A DNA stretch of 46,860 bases from Candidatus Schekmanbacteria bacterium. GTDB taxonomy: Bacteria; CSSED10-310; JACPHN01. Positions 1 through 9,241 of this stretch are shown here, piece after piece (within the stretch, counting starts at the first letter, position 1; each line of letters begins with the position of its first letter). The position numbers and the translations under genes were made by a program. Below the pieces are notes generated by a model. That model ran no database searches and had not been told where the DNA came from. It saw nothing but the letters and a program-made list of their open reading frames with translations. The stretch is from positions 1 to 46,860 of the forward strand of contig JACPHN010000121.1 of the NCBI GenBank assembly GCA_016188575.1, written 5' to 3'.

Positions 1-1255
1 GGCGTGGTCGAGAATGCTGACCGTGACCGCCGCGACGGGCGCGCCGGAGGGGTCGAGGACGCGCCCGCGCAGCACCGCGAGGCGCTCGTCGACCATGACG
101 CCGGCGGCGACCCCGGTCTGCGGAGGGGTCGCGCCAGAGTAGAGGAAATCCACCTGCTCCGCGAAGGTGAGGTCCGGGGCGGCATCGTCCCCGGGCGCGC
201 CCGCGGGGGGTGCCAGGACATTCTCCGCCCCCGAGGTGGGAATCGGCGTAAGCGTCGGCGTCGGGGTTAGAGTCGGGGTGGCGGTCCAGGTAGTCGTCGG
301 CGTCGGCGTCGCGGTCGCGGTGGATGATGGCGGCGGCGTGGCGCTTGCCGTGGCCGTATGCGTCGGGGTCTCCGGCTCTCCCGGAGGCGGTGTCCCGGTC
401 GCCGTCCCGCTCGCGGTTGCCGTCGCGGACAAACCCGGCGTGCTCGTCGGAGAAGGCGATGCCGTCGCCACCAGCGCCGGAGTCGGTGTCGTGGTCGACG
501 CCGTTGTCGTGGGCGTCGCGGTGGCCGTCGCGGTAGCCATCCCCGGCGACGACGTTCCGGTCGCGGTCGCGGTCGCCGCCGGCACCCCGGGCGTGGGGCT
601 CAGCGTTGCGGCGGGCGTTGCCGTTGCCGTGAGGGTCGGAGCCCCCGCCGGCGTTTCTGTTGCCATCGCCGTCGCCGTGTCGATCGCCGCTGCCGTCGCG
701 GTCGGGCTCGCCCACACCGCCGCCAGCGTTACCGAGTCCACGACCACGGCCTCCCCATCATCGCCGCCGACCGCCGCGAAGCGCCGCGCTTCCGCGTAGC
801 CCTCACGGCGATAGCGCAGCTCGTAACTGCCCGGTGCAAACGCCGTTTCACCCGCGCCCGGCCCATAAGAAAAGCTGCCGCTCGGGTCGGTCACCGTCTC
901 CAGCGGCTCGACGAGGGCATCTACGATCCAGGAACCGCCCCCCCCCCCCCCCCCCCCCCCCCGCGATGGCGATCCCTACCACCCCCGCGGCCACCAGCCG
1001 TGCCCGCTGCCCGGCCCCACGCCGCCACGCCACCAGCACGACCGCGGCCAGCGCCACCAGCATCGCCGCCAGCGCCGCGCCGGAAAACCCGACGTGCATC
1101 TGCGAGAGCGACACCGCGATGCCCGAGTGATCCGCCGCGCCGCTCAGGAAGGCGTGTCCGGTTATCGCCGTCGTCGTTCCCGCGGCCGCCGCGCCAGCCC
1201 ACATCGCCGCCAGCCCCGACGCTACTCCGCCACACCTCACCCACGACCTCGCCAT
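1..1255 (-). CDS. RHS/YD-repeat-type secreted protein, N-terminal part, frameshifted at a poly-G tract, runs off left edge
   Basis: Coding runs from ATG at 1255 (preceded by GGAGGGACCGGG) leftwards off the window. The order is a signal-like segment, the start of a carboxypeptidase-regulatory-like domain (ITGHAFLSGAADHSGIAV), two hydrophobic stretches around a WRRGAGQRAR loop, a Gly run, the rest of the domain (VDALVEPLETVT, then YRREGYAEAR), about 140 residues of Thr/Pro/Ala linker, and FLYSGATPPQTGVAAG plus VLRGRVLDPSGAPV. The last two motifs are what I know from N-termini of RHS-repeat proteins, which are large secreted or surface proteins often carrying C-terminal toxins. The Gly run is encoded by 25 G (938-962, C on the plus strand). 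The frame entering the tract differs from the frame that is open and homologous after it; 24 G would join them. This is either a phase-variable OFF state or a homopolymer error. The toxin end, if any, is outside the window. Confidence 0.62.
938..962 (-). repeat. Poly-G tract of 25 (C on plus strand) inside the RHS-type gene
   Basis: There are 25 consecutive C on the plus strand, so 25 G in the coding strand. The tract encodes a Gly linker just after the second hydrophobic segment. A run this long is slippage-prone both in cells and in sequencing. The paralogue at the right edge has a G run at the same protein position. Confidence 0.9.
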
Positions 1256-1307
1256 CCCGGTCCCTCCTGAGCCCCAACGCCCGCGCCATCCGGCGCCGAT
1301 CACAAGA

Positions 1308-1336
1308 AACCTACGCGCGGCATGCGAACGTGTCAA
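1308..1336 (-). promoter_or_regulatory. Sigma-70-like promoter of the left RHS-type gene
   Basis: On the minus strand, TTGACA (1336-1331) is followed after exactly 17 bp by TAGGTT (1313-1308). A start near 1301 gives a leader of about 46 nt to the ATG at 1255. The right-edge paralogue has the same -35, the same spacing and nearly the same leader length, which supports the call. Confidence 0.6.
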
Positions 1337-1348
1337 GCCCCCTTCGGC

Positions 1349-1411
1349 CCCTGAATCCACCGCCTGTCCCCCGCCAGCGGGGGAAGGGACGGAGGGGGCG
1401 TGGATTCAGGG
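1349..1411. repeat. Nested inverted repeat (REP/MITE-like)
   Basis: Outer 12-bp arms at 1349-1360 and 1400-1411 (CCCTGAATCCAC and its complement) enclose an inner hairpin TCCCCCGC/GCGGGGGA at 1367-1384. The 20-base stretch cctgaatccaccgcctgtcc is repeated exactly at 9125-9144, where it flanks a hairpin of different sequence. It lies in the divergent gap between the left RHS-type gene and tldD. Confidence 0.7.
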
Positions 1412-1501
1412 CGAAATCGCTCCCTTTTGCCATCGGCGAAATCGGGCTACACTGGAGAAAGCGAAATTCACTGCACCCGTCGCTCGGCGGAGCCAGGGCC
1501 G

Positions 1502-1521
1502 GGGCGCGATTTGTCGCGCCC
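1502..1521. repeat. Palindrome GGGCGCGA-TTTG-TCGCGCCC
   Basis: A perfect 8-bp inverted repeat with a 4-nt loop upstream of tldD. A similar hairpin, GCGCG-GTTTAT-CGCGC, lies at 45650-45665 upstream of the right RHS-type gene, so it looks like a dispersed palindromic element. It has no T-run and is not a convincing terminator. Confidence 0.5.
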
Positions 1522-1567
1522 TGCCGCCTGTCGGCCGCGCCCGCAACGACCCGTGAAGGATACGAAT

Positions 1568-3115
1568 ATGACCCGAGCAGTTTTTTCCAGCAACGCGGGC
1601 GCTGGCGTCGCGGCGCGGGCCGTGCCGGATTCCCGTGCGGGATGCCCACCCCCGGACGCGCCCCCACTACCGGCGACCGCGCCGCTTCCCGCCAACCCGT
1701 TCCTGGCGTGGTTCGGCATCGACCTCCCGATGATGCAGCGCCTGCTTGGCGCGCTGGGCAGCGGCGGCGCGGACGCCGGCGAGCTCTTCTTTCAGCACAC
1801 GCGCACCTCGGTCCTGACGCTCGAGGACGGCGCCGTCAATCGCGCCTACTCGGCCATCGATCAGGGCGTCGGGCTCCGCGTCGTCGCCGGCGATCAGGTC
1901 GGCTACGCGTTCACCGAAGACCTCAGCGAGGGCGCGATGCGGCAGGCGGCGCGCACCGCGGCGGCCATCGCTCATCGCGCAGCCGTTCCGCCCACAGCGT
2001 CGGTCAATCAGCGGGCCGCGGGTAGCCACTACCGGCTCGCGGTGCCCTGGGAGCTCGTGCGCACCGAAGAGAAGCTACCGCTCCTGCGGCGCGTCGATGC
2101 CCTTGCCAGGGCTCGCGACGCGCGGGTCCAGAAGGTCTCGGTGAGCCTGCACGACAGCGAGGACCGCATCCTCATCGCGACTCTGGACGGACGCCTGCTC
2201 ATCGACGAACGCCCGCTCACCAAGATGCACTGCAGCGTCTCGGCGAAGCGCGCCAGCGAGACGCAAACTGCCTACGCCAGCATCTCCAGCCGCCGAGGGC
2301 TGGACTGGTATGCCGAAGAGCGCCTCACAGCGCTCGCGAACCTCGCCGTAGACCGCGCCATTGTGCTCTTCGACGCGCAGAAGGCACCGGCCGGTGAGCT
2401 TCCCGTCGTGCTGGCCGCGGGCGCCAGCGGCATGCTGCTGCACGAGGCGATCGGCCACGGCATGGAAGCGGATTTCAATCGCAAGAATGTCAGTATCTAC
2501 TCCGAGATGCTCGGTAAGCCCGTCGCCCCGTCCTTTGTGACGATCGTGGACGACGGCACCATTGACGGCGAGACGGGCACGCTGAACTTCGATGATGAAG
2601 GCAACCCCTGCGAGCAGACGCTGCTCGTTGAAAACGGCATTCTTGCAACCTATCTGCACGACGGCATCAGTAGCCGCCACTACCGTGTGCCTGCCACCGG
2701 CTCCGGACGCCGCGAGTCATACAAGTATCCGCCGATGCCCAGAATGCGGAGCACCTACATGAGGGGCGGCCCGCACAGTCGCGATGAGATCATCGCCAGC
2801 GTGAGCAAGGGCATCATCGCGGAGACGTTTACCAATGGACAGGTGCACATCGGCGCTGGCGATTTCACGTTTTACGTCAAGAACGGCTGGCTGATCGAGA
2901 ACGGCAAGGTGACCGCGCCGATTCGCGACGCCAACCTGGTTGGCAATGGTCCGGAGGTGCTGCGCCGCGTGGCGATGGCGGCCGACGACGTGACGCTAGA
3001 CCCCAGCGGCTGGATGTGTGGGAAATACGGCCAGGCCGTCCCCGTGTCTCTGGGCATGCCCACGGTATTGATCTCCCGCCTGACAGTAGGAGGTGAGAAT
3101 GCTCCAGGCTCTTGA
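1568..3115 (+). CDS. tldD: TldD metalloprotease
   Basis: A protein of 515 residues in the TldD/PmbA (peptidase U62) family. Known members form TldD-TldE heterodimers that degrade unfolded peptides and mature some modified peptides. The family zinc motif HEAIGHGMEAD is visible with ligands near H292 and H297, followed by typical TldD segments (VDDGTIDGETGT, ENGILATYLHD, RMRSTYM) and the C-terminal CGKYGQAVPV. The ATG at 1568 is chosen because GAAGGA lies 8 to 9 nt upstream; an in-frame extension to 1400 lacks family similarity. The N-terminus has an extra low-complexity stretch of about 50 residues rich in Ala and Pro. tldE follows with a 17-nt overlap, indicating translational coupling. Confidence 0.93.
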   Translation: MTRAVFSSNAGAGVAARAVPDSRAGCPPPDAPPLPATAPLPANPFLAWFGIDLPMMQRLLGALGSGGADAGELFFQHTRTSVLTLEDGAVNRAYSAIDQGVGLRVVAGDQVGYAFTEDLSEGAMRQAARTAAAIAHRAAVPPTASVNQRAAGSHYRLAVPWELVRTEEKLPLLRRVDALARARDARVQKVSVSLHDSEDRILIATLDGRLLIDERPLTKMHCSVSAKRASETQTAYASISSRRGLDWYAEERLTALANLAVDRAIVLFDAQKAPAGELPVVLAAGASGMLLHEAIGHGMEADFNRKNVSIYSEMLGKPVAPSFVTIVDDGTIDGETGTLNFDDEGNPCEQTLLVENGILATYLHDGISSRHYRVPATGSGRRESYKYPPMPRMRSTYMRGGPHSRDEIIASVSKGIIAETFTNGQVHIGAGDFTFYVKNGWLIENGKVTAPIRDANLVGNGPEVLRRVAMAADDVTLDPSGWMCGKYGQAVPVSLGMPTVLISRLTVGGENAPGS

Positions 3116-4415
3116 ACAGGCGGCGCGCGCCGCCATCGATCTGGCCGTGCAGGCCGGAGCGCAAGATGTTTGGACGTGGGCGAGCCGGGAACGCCGGGTC
3201 TCCTTCACCTATCGCGATGCCTGTCTGGAAGAGGCCAGAGAGAGCACCTCACGGGTCCTGGAAATCCGCCTGTTCCATGAGGGCCGGTATGCCGTTCACA
3301 CCACCACTGACTTGAGACCGGAGCGTCTCCGCCGGTTCGTCGCGGCATCCGTGGCGCTCACGAAGCTCCTGGAAGCCGACGCCGATCGTCGGATCACCGA
3401 TCCGGCGCTCTTCGCGGCACTCCCCGCCGGCGATCTCGAGCTCGTAGATGCGGCAATCGACGCGCGCACCGCCGCCGCGCGGGAGGAATGGTGCGCCGCC
3501 GCCACCGCGCCCGCGAAGGAGCATCGGCGGCTCGTGTCCGTGACGGCGTTCGCCGAGGAGGGACATGCGCTCGGGGCTTCGGTCAGCTCGAACGGGTTCC
3601 TGGGTCACTGGGACCGAACCTCGATATGGGGCGGATGCGCGGTGACCCTTCGCGACGAGGGGGACCGGCGCGCCCAGAGCGGTCACTGGGCCGGCGGTCC
3701 TCGCCTCGTCGACCTCCCCGCCGCCGCGGAGATCGGGGAGCTCGCATTGTCGCGCACCGCCGCGCGACTCGGAGAAGTCAAAGGGCCAACGGCGCGCCTG
3801 CCTGTCGTCGTGGAAAATCGCGCCGCCAGCCACCTCTTGCAGCAACTCCTCGGCTCGGCAACCGCGCGTCGCGTGCATCGCAAGGAGAGCCTTTATGAAG
3901 GCAAGCTCGGGCAGCGGCTGTTCTCGGAGCTGCTCACGGTGATCGACGATCCGCTCGTGCCGCACGGGCTCCTGTCTCGGCATTTCGACGCTGAGGGAAT
4001 TGCCGCCCGCTCGCTGCCAATCATCGATGGAGGGGTTTTGGCGAACCTCTATGTAGACACCTACTATGGCCGCAAGCTCCACCTCGACCCGACGACGGGC
4101 TCGCCGTCAAACCGCGTCGTCGGTGCCGGCAGCAAACCGACAGCAGCGCTCATCGCCGACGTGGGCAACGGCTTGCTCGTCACGGAATGGCTGGGCGGCA
4201 ACAGCGACGGCACGACAGGAGACTTTTCGCTCGGGTGCAAGGGTCATCTGATCACCGGCGGCGAGGTAGGGGCGCCCGTGACCGGTATGAACCTGGCCGG
4301 AAACTTCCTGTCCCTCTTCTCACGCCTGGTCGCGCTCGGCAATGACCCCTGGCCCTATACCTCGATCCGCAGCCCGACGCTGGTGTTCGACGACATTCAG
4401 CTCAGCGGCGCCTGA
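3099..4415 (+). CDS. tldE: TldE/PmbA-like protein (partner of TldD)
   Basis: A protein of 438 residues in the TldD/PmbA family without the HExxxH motif, as expected for the non-metal-binding TldE (PmbA) subunit. Family segments visible are SVSSNGFLGHWDRTS, VVVENRAASHLLQQLL, GGVLANLYVDTYYGRKL and the C-terminal GNDPWPYTSIRSPTLVFDD. The start at ATG 3099 has an excellent AGGAGG 5 nt upstream (3088-3093); a GTG at 3093 is the less likely alternative. It overlaps the end of tldD by 17 nt and is surely co-transcribed with it. The product is inferred to complete the TldD/E heterodimer in the cytoplasm. Confidence 0.9.
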   Translation: MLQALEQAARAAIDLAVQAGAQDVWTWASRERRVSFTYRDACLEEARESTSRVLEIRLFHEGRYAVHTTTDLRPERLRRFVAASVALTKLLEADADRRITDPALFAALPAGDLELVDAAIDARTAAAREEWCAAATAPAKEHRRLVSVTAFAEEGHALGASVSSNGFLGHWDRTSIWGGCAVTLRDEGDRRAQSGHWAGGPRLVDLPAAAEIGELALSRTAARLGEVKGPTARLPVVVENRAASHLLQQLLGSATARRVHRKESLYEGKLGQRLFSELLTVIDDPLVPHGLLSRHFDAEGIAARSLPIIDGGVLANLYVDTYYGRKLHLDPTTGSPSNRVVGAGSKPTAALIADVGNGLLVTEWLGGNSDGTTGDFSLGCKGHLITGGEVGAPVTGMNLAGNFLSLFSRLVALGNDPWPYTSIRSPTLVFDDIQLSGA

Positions 4416-4487
4416 TCGCAGCGGCCGCGGTCTCGACGAACGCTTCCACGGCGTTGCCAAAGCCGCGCGGGCAAGCTAGGCTGCAGC

Positions 4488-6137
4488 GTGCCAGTTTCGC
4501 GAGGGACCCACAAGGCGCAGAAGGAGCGTGATGATTCCGTGACAGCACCGCCGCACAGAGGCACATCGAGCTCGGGACCCGCGGTTTCTGATGCGCTGCT
4601 CGTCGCGGCGCTCGAATCCAGCGCCGACGGCATTGTCATCACCGACAGCGAGGGAATCGTGTTGTGGGCCAACGCCGCGGCGTGTCGCATGTCGGGTGGA
4701 CCGGCGGGCGAGCTGGTGGGGCGGCGCCTGTGGGCGGAGCAGGAACGGGACGGCGACCCTGGTGTCGGCCCCGGGAAATCCGCCTGGCGCGCGCTCGCCG
4801 GAGCCGCCGCAAACGGCTGGCGGGGCGTCATGGTGCTACCGCGGGAGAGCGCAGCCGCCGCCCTCGAAGAAGACACCGTGGCGGCGATCGCTGGCGGCGG
4901 CGACTCGCCGCGCGCGTTCGTCGTGGTGCGGCACGACCTTTCGGCTCGTCCCCCGGCCGAGGTGGCCGCGCGCGACAGCGAAGCCAGCGTTCGCCACGCG
5001 CTGGCAGCCAGCGGCTGCGCCATCTTTGAGCACGCGATCGACGAGCCGGAAAGCTGCTTGGTTTCGGCGCGCTTCGCCGAGATCCTGGGGCTTGCGCTCG
5101 ACGAGATCCCGCCTCCGACCGAGCTCGGCGCCTGGTGGCGAGCGCACATCCACCCCGACGACCGCAACGAAACCCAGGAGCGGTTCGACGAGTGCGTTTC
5201 CGGCAGGTCGGATGGGTGGGTCGCCACCTTTCGCATGCGCCACCGCGACGGCGACTATGTCCACGTCCACGTCGCCGCAAACGCGGTCGAGCGCGACGAG
5301 GAAGGTCGGACCCGGCGTGTGGTCGGGATCGTGCAGGACGTTTCGCAGCAGCAGCGGGCGCTGCTCGAGCTCAAGCTTCGCAATGCACGCCTCAAGGACG
5401 CCGACCGCGCCAAGAACGAATACCTCGACCTCGTCAGCCACGACCTGCGGACACCCTGCGCGACCATCATGGGCGGCACGAGCTTGCTGCTTACCGGAAA
5501 GGTCGGCGAGCTCACTCCGCGCATGCGCAGAGTGGTGGAGATGATCGAACGTAGTGCCAATCAGCAGTCGCGCATGATCGATGACCTGCTCGGACTGGCG
5601 CAGCTCGAGGCCGGAGTGCTCAAACCCGAGCTCGGCAGATTGGACTTGTGCGAGCTCTGCCGCGCCGTCGTCGAGGACCTGGCGCTCGTAGCGCGGGAAC
5701 GCGAGGTAACAATCAGAGCCGAAACGGCGGAGGAGGATGATCAGCGGGAGATCTGGGTGCTTGCCGATCGCGGGCGCTTCGTGCAGGTGTTGACCAACCT
5801 CATCACCAACGCGATTCGCCACGCGCGCAATACGGTCGTCGTCCGCGTAAGCTGCGCGGAGGATCGCGGACAGGTGGCGCGCATCGAGGTGGAGGACAAC
5901 GGCGACGGCGTCGCGGAAACGGAGCTCCAGGCCATCTTCGATCGCTTTCGCCGCGGCTCGGACAGCCGCAACAAGAGCGGCATAGGTCTCGGGCTCGCCA
6001 TCGTGCGAGCCCTCGTCGACGTGCACAATGGATCGGTCTGGGCCGAAAACCGGTTGGGAAATGACGGGTCGGTGATCGGCGCTCGCTTCGTGGTCGTCCT
6101 GCCGCTGGCAGCTCCGGACAGCGCGGCGCCGGCATGA
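4488..6137 (+). CDS. PAS-domain sensor histidine kinase
   Basis: 549 residues from GTG 4488. An in-frame GTG at 4539, downstream of AAGGAG, is an alternative start. The order is PAS 1 (about 30-140, ESSADGIVITD... WANAAACRMSG), PAS 2 with PAC (about 160-285, HPDDR... VGIVQDVSQQQ), a short coiled linker, HisKA with SHDLRTP (phospho-acceptor His near 318) and HATPase_c (N-box TNLITNAIRHA, DNGDGV, GIGLGLAIV). There is no transmembrane segment, so it is a soluble cytoplasmic kinase with an internal signal. It has no receiver domain and no response regulator next to it, so its partner is unknown; the stand-alone receiver at 15027 is one candidate within the window. Confidence 0.88.
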   Translation: MPVSRGTHKAQKERDDSVTAPPHRGTSSSGPAVSDALLVAALESSADGIVITDSEGIVLWANAAACRMSGGPAGELVGRRLWAEQERDGDPGVGPGKSAWRALAGAAANGWRGVMVLPRESAAAALEEDTVAAIAGGGDSPRAFVVVRHDLSARPPAEVAARDSEASVRHALAASGCAIFEHAIDEPESCLVSARFAEILGLALDEIPPPTELGAWWRAHIHPDDRNETQERFDECVSGRSDGWVATFRMRHRDGDYVHVHVAANAVERDEEGRTRRVVGIVQDVSQQQRALLELKLRNARLKDADRAKNEYLDLVSHDLRTPCATIMGGTSLLLTGKVGELTPRMRRVVEMIERSANQQSRMIDDLLGLAQLEAGVLKPELGRLDLCELCRAVVEDLALVAREREVTIRAETAEEDDQREIWVLADRGRFVQVLTNLITNAIRHARNTVVVRVSCAEDRGQVARIEVEDNGDGVAETELQAIFDRFRRGSDSRNKSGIGLGLAIVRALVDVHNGSVWAENRLGNDGSVIGARFVVVLPLAAPDSAAPA

Positions 6138-6183
6138 ACCTCCTCTGCGCCCCCAGACAAAGCCGCGACCGAGGAGCCTTTTC

Positions 6184-6909
6184 GTGTGTGGCCGATTTGC
6201 GCTGGTAGCGACTCCGGAGACCGTTGGGCGGCTCTTCTCCGTCCCCGACATTTCGGCGCTGCCGCCGCGCTATAACATCGCTCCAACGCAGCTCATCGCG
6301 GTCGTGCGCCGGCTGCCGAACCGACCCACACCCGAGCTCGCGTTCTTGCGCTGGGGGCTCGTGCCGTCATGGGCGAAGGACGACAGCGGCGGCAGCCGGA
6401 TGATCAACGCCAGGCTCGAGTCCGCCAGCGAAAAACCCTCCTTCCGGGCCGCCTTTCGCCGCAGGCGGTGCCTGATCCCGGCGACCGGATTTTTCGAGTG
6501 GAAAACCGCGGGACGGCTCAAGCAGGCGCATTTCATCGGCTCGCCGGATCACGACGTGATCGCGCTTGCCGGGCTTTGGGAGCGCTGGCGCGACGCCGCC
6601 GGTGAACCGCTGGAAACGTGCACGATCCTCACCACGAACGCCAGCGGCGCGATCCGGGAGCTGCACGACCGCATGCCGGTCGTCGTCGCCGCAGGATCAT
6701 TTGTGGCGTGGCTCGACCCCCTGCAGCAGGATCGCGAGGCGATACTCGAGCTTCTGGCCGACTCGCCGCCCCCGCGACTGGAGTATTTCGCGGTGAGCCC
6801 GCTGGTGAACAACCCGGCCAACGATGTGCCCGCCTGCCTCGAACCTGCCGGCAGCGCGCGCGGCGACGCACGCCCTGGCCGGGGCGCGGAGGGGCCGGAT
6901 GGAAGCTGA
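6184..6909 (+). CDS. SRAP-domain protein (YedK/HMCES-like abasic-site protein)
   Basis: 241 residues starting at GTG 6184, which places the catalytic Cys at position 2 (MCGRFAL), the hallmark of the SOS-response-associated peptidase family. Known members form a thiazolidine crosslink with abasic sites in single-stranded DNA. Other family motifs are visible: YNIAPTQ, LRWGLVPSWAKD, INARLESASEKPSFR, RCLIPATGFFEWK, and TTNASGAIRELHDRMPVVV with the conserved His. It overlaps the recD2 start by 11 nt, so a DNA-repair operon is inferred. The C-terminal 20 residues are Gly/Arg-rich and probably disordered. Confidence 0.93.
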   Translation: MCGRFALVATPETVGRLFSVPDISALPPRYNIAPTQLIAVVRRLPNRPTPELAFLRWGLVPSWAKDDSGGSRMINARLESASEKPSFRAAFRRRRCLIPATGFFEWKTAGRLKQAHFIGSPDHDVIALAGLWERWRDAAGEPLETCTILTTNASGAIRELHDRMPVVVAAGSFVAWLDPLQQDREAILELLADSPPPRLEYFAVSPLVNNPANDVPACLEPAGSARGDARPGRGAEGPDGS

Positions 6910-9208
6910 GAACGTCGTCGTCGAGGGGGGTGTCGCCCGCATCGTGTTCACCGGTAACGACGGGTGGACGGTATTGCGTGTGCGCACCGACGCGGACCAG
7001 ATCACCTGCGTCGGTGTCGTCCCCGAGCTTCGCGAGGATGACCGGGTGCGCCTGACCGGCACCTGGCAGCACCACGAGCGATTCGGCCGCCAGCTCAAGA
7101 TCGCGACGTGTCAGTTGCTGCTCCCGGTGACCCAAGGCGGGCTGGTGAAGTACCTGTCCTCCGGGCGCTTCAAGGGCATCGGCACCCGCCTGGCGGAGCG
7201 CCTGGTGGCACACTTCGGCTTCGAGCTCCCGAACATCCTGGACCACCAACCCGAACGGCTCCGGGAAGTCAAGGGAGTCGGCAAGAAAATGGCGCGCACG
7301 GTGATCGCAGCGTGGCAGGAAGGGCGCGCCGAGCACGAGCTCCATGTCACGCTCGCCGGATGGGGGATTTCCCAGACGTTCGCCCGCCGCATTCTGGCAA
7401 CTTGGGGCAACGACGCGATCGCCAAGATCAGAGCCAACCCCTACGAGCTGTGCCGGATCGAGGGGATCGGCTTCATCCGCGCCGACGCCATCGCCCGGGA
7501 GCTCGGCATCGGCGAAAGCGACCCGCGCCGGGCGGTCGCCGCCATCGCCCACGTCATGGAGGAGGCAAGCGCAAGTGAGGGGCACACCTACCTGCGGGTC
7601 GAGAATATCGTGCACCGCACCGACAAGCTCGGCATCCCCGAGGAGCGTATCAGCGAGACGCTGGCGGCGCTGGCGGCGAGCGGCCAGATCCTCGTCGAGG
7701 GGGACAATCGCTACTACTTGCCGTCGCTGCACGCCGCCGAGTGTCAGGTGGCCCAGCACGTCAACCGCATCGCGACCCAGGAGCTACAGCCCATTTCCGT
7801 GGAACATGCCTTTGAGCTCGCGCTCCTGGAGAAAGAGCTCGGAATCCGCTTCGCTCCCGAGCAGGTCGCGGCGATCGAGCACTCCCTCGCGACGCCGATG
7901 CAGGTCATTACGGGCGGTCCCGGCACCGGCAAGACGACCATCACGCGCGCGATCGTCGAGCTGTTTGCCGACGCCGGCAAGCGCGTCGTGCTGTGCGCGC
8001 CCACCGGCCGCGCCGCCCGGCGTCTTACCGAGGCTACCGGCCGCCGTGCGAGCACGATCCATCGCTTGCTCGAGCTCGACCCCGAGTCGTGGACGTTCGC
8101 GCGCGACGAGCGCGACCCCCTGAAGGCGGACCTGGTCCTGGTCGACGAGGCGTCGATGGTCGACGTCCGCCTGGCGGCAGCGTTGCTTCGAGCGATTCCG
8201 GACAACTGCCGGGTGGTGTGGGTCGGCGACGTCGATCAGTTGCCGCCGGTATCGCCCGGTCAGGTGCTGTGCGACCTGATTCACTCCTTGCGCATCCCGG
8301 TGCTGCGGCTGCGCACCATCTTCCGCCAGGCGCAGGAAAGCCTCATCGTGGTGAACGCTCACCGCCTGCTCACCGGCCAGCGCATGGACCTGCGCAGCTC
8401 TCCCCAAGCCGATTTCGAGCTCATCGCGGCCGAGGACGGAGCGGCGGCGTGCGACGTGCTGCGCGCGCTGTTCACCGAGGGGCTGCGCGCTCGCGGCTTT
8501 GCCGCGGCGGAGGTGCAGGTGCTCGCACCCATGAGGCGGGGCACCGCCGGCATCGCTGCGCTCAACCAGTTGGTGGGCGACCTGGTCAACCCGAGCCGCC
8601 CCGGAGTCGACGAGCTCATCATCGGCAATCGCGTCTACCGCGTGGGCGATCGCGTGATGCAAATCCGCAACAACTACCGGCTCGAGGTGTTCAACGGCGA
8701 CATCGGCAACGTGCTGTCCGTCGACACCGAAGCCGCGGAGGGGAAGCCGGTGCTGCACGCCGACTTCGGTCTGGACGAGCCCGTGCCGTATCTTCTCGAC
8801 GACCTGGAGAACCTCGTGCCGGCCTGGGCGAGCACCATTCACAAGGCCCAGGGCAGCGAGTTCCCGTGCGTGGTGCTCATCCTGCTGACGGAGCACTGGA
8901 TCATGCTCAAACGGCGGCTCGCCTACACCGGCATCACGCGCGGCAAGAAACGCGTCATTCTGGTCGGGAGCCCGCGCGCAATTGCCGCGGCGGCGCGCGA
9001 CCGCAGCGCCATGAGCCGCCAGACCACGCTCACACAGCGCCTCACGGGCGAGCTCCCCTGCACGTACGAACCGCCGTACAGCGGGCCGCTGGCGCAGCAG
9101 CGGCCACCGGTCGCCAGCACGGAACCTGAATCCACCGCCTGTCCGCGCGCGAGCTGCGCGGAAGGCGCGTCACGAATACCCCCACCCCTCGCCCGCGCGC
9201 GCGATTGA
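6899..9208 (+). CDS. recD2: RecD2-type ATP-dependent DNA helicase
   Basis: 769 residues matching the RecD-like SF1B 5'-3' helicase family (RecD2/TraA-like). The order is an OB-like N-terminus, helix-hairpin-helix segments (about 80-210, including VKGVGKKMA and IEGIGFIRADAIA), Walker A GGPGTGKTT (339-347), LVDEASMVD (DEAD-like Walker B), GDVDQLPPVSPGQVL, TIFRQA, a UvrD-like C-terminal part with AWASTIHKAQGSEFPCVV, and AYTGITRGKK. ATG 6899 has GGAGGGG upstream and overlaps the SRAP gene. The last 28 or so residues and the stop codon come from a repeat element (20 bases identical to 1350-1369), so the 3' end was remodelled by that element. The role is DNA repair independent of RecBC. Confidence 0.93.
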   Translation: MEAENVVVEGGVARIVFTGNDGWTVLRVRTDADQITCVGVVPELREDDRVRLTGTWQHHERFGRQLKIATCQLLLPVTQGGLVKYLSSGRFKGIGTRLAERLVAHFGFELPNILDHQPERLREVKGVGKKMARTVIAAWQEGRAEHELHVTLAGWGISQTFARRILATWGNDAIAKIRANPYELCRIEGIGFIRADAIARELGIGESDPRRAVAAIAHVMEEASASEGHTYLRVENIVHRTDKLGIPEERISETLAALAASGQILVEGDNRYYLPSLHAAECQVAQHVNRIATQELQPISVEHAFELALLEKELGIRFAPEQVAAIEHSLATPMQVITGGPGTGKTTITRAIVELFADAGKRVVLCAPTGRAARRLTEATGRRASTIHRLLELDPESWTFARDERDPLKADLVLVDEASMVDVRLAAALLRAIPDNCRVVWVGDVDQLPPVSPGQVLCDLIHSLRIPVLRLRTIFRQAQESLIVVNAHRLLTGQRMDLRSSPQADFELIAAEDGAAACDVLRALFTEGLRARGFAAAEVQVLAPMRRGTAGIAALNQLVGDLVNPSRPGVDELIIGNRVYRVGDRVMQIRNNYRLEVFNGDIGNVLSVDTEAAEGKPVLHADFGLDEPVPYLLDDLENLVPAWASTIHKAQGSEFPCVVLILLTEHWIMLKRRLAYTGITRGKKRVILVGSPRAIAAAARDRSAMSRQTTLTQRLTGELPCTYEPPYSGPLAQQRPPVASTEPESTACPRASCAEGASRIPPPLARARD
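9125..9170. repeat. REP-like element copy inside the 3' end of recD2
   Basis: cctgaatccaccgcctgtcc at 9125-9144 is identical to 1350-1369. It is followed by the hairpin TCCGCGC-GCGAGCT-GCGCGGA (9142-9162), where the first copy has TCCCCCGC/GCGGGGGA. The flank is the same and the stem differs but still pairs, which suggests selection on structure. Confidence 0.6.
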
Positions 9209-9241
9209 GCTCGAAAGACGATCCATGGAAAGGCAGACGGA

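Noticed and set aside
358-2025. 555-codon Arg/Pro-rich plus-strand frame at the left edge
   Set aside because: Composition is that of antisense GC-rich DNA; the minus strand carries the RHS-type gene and its promoter.
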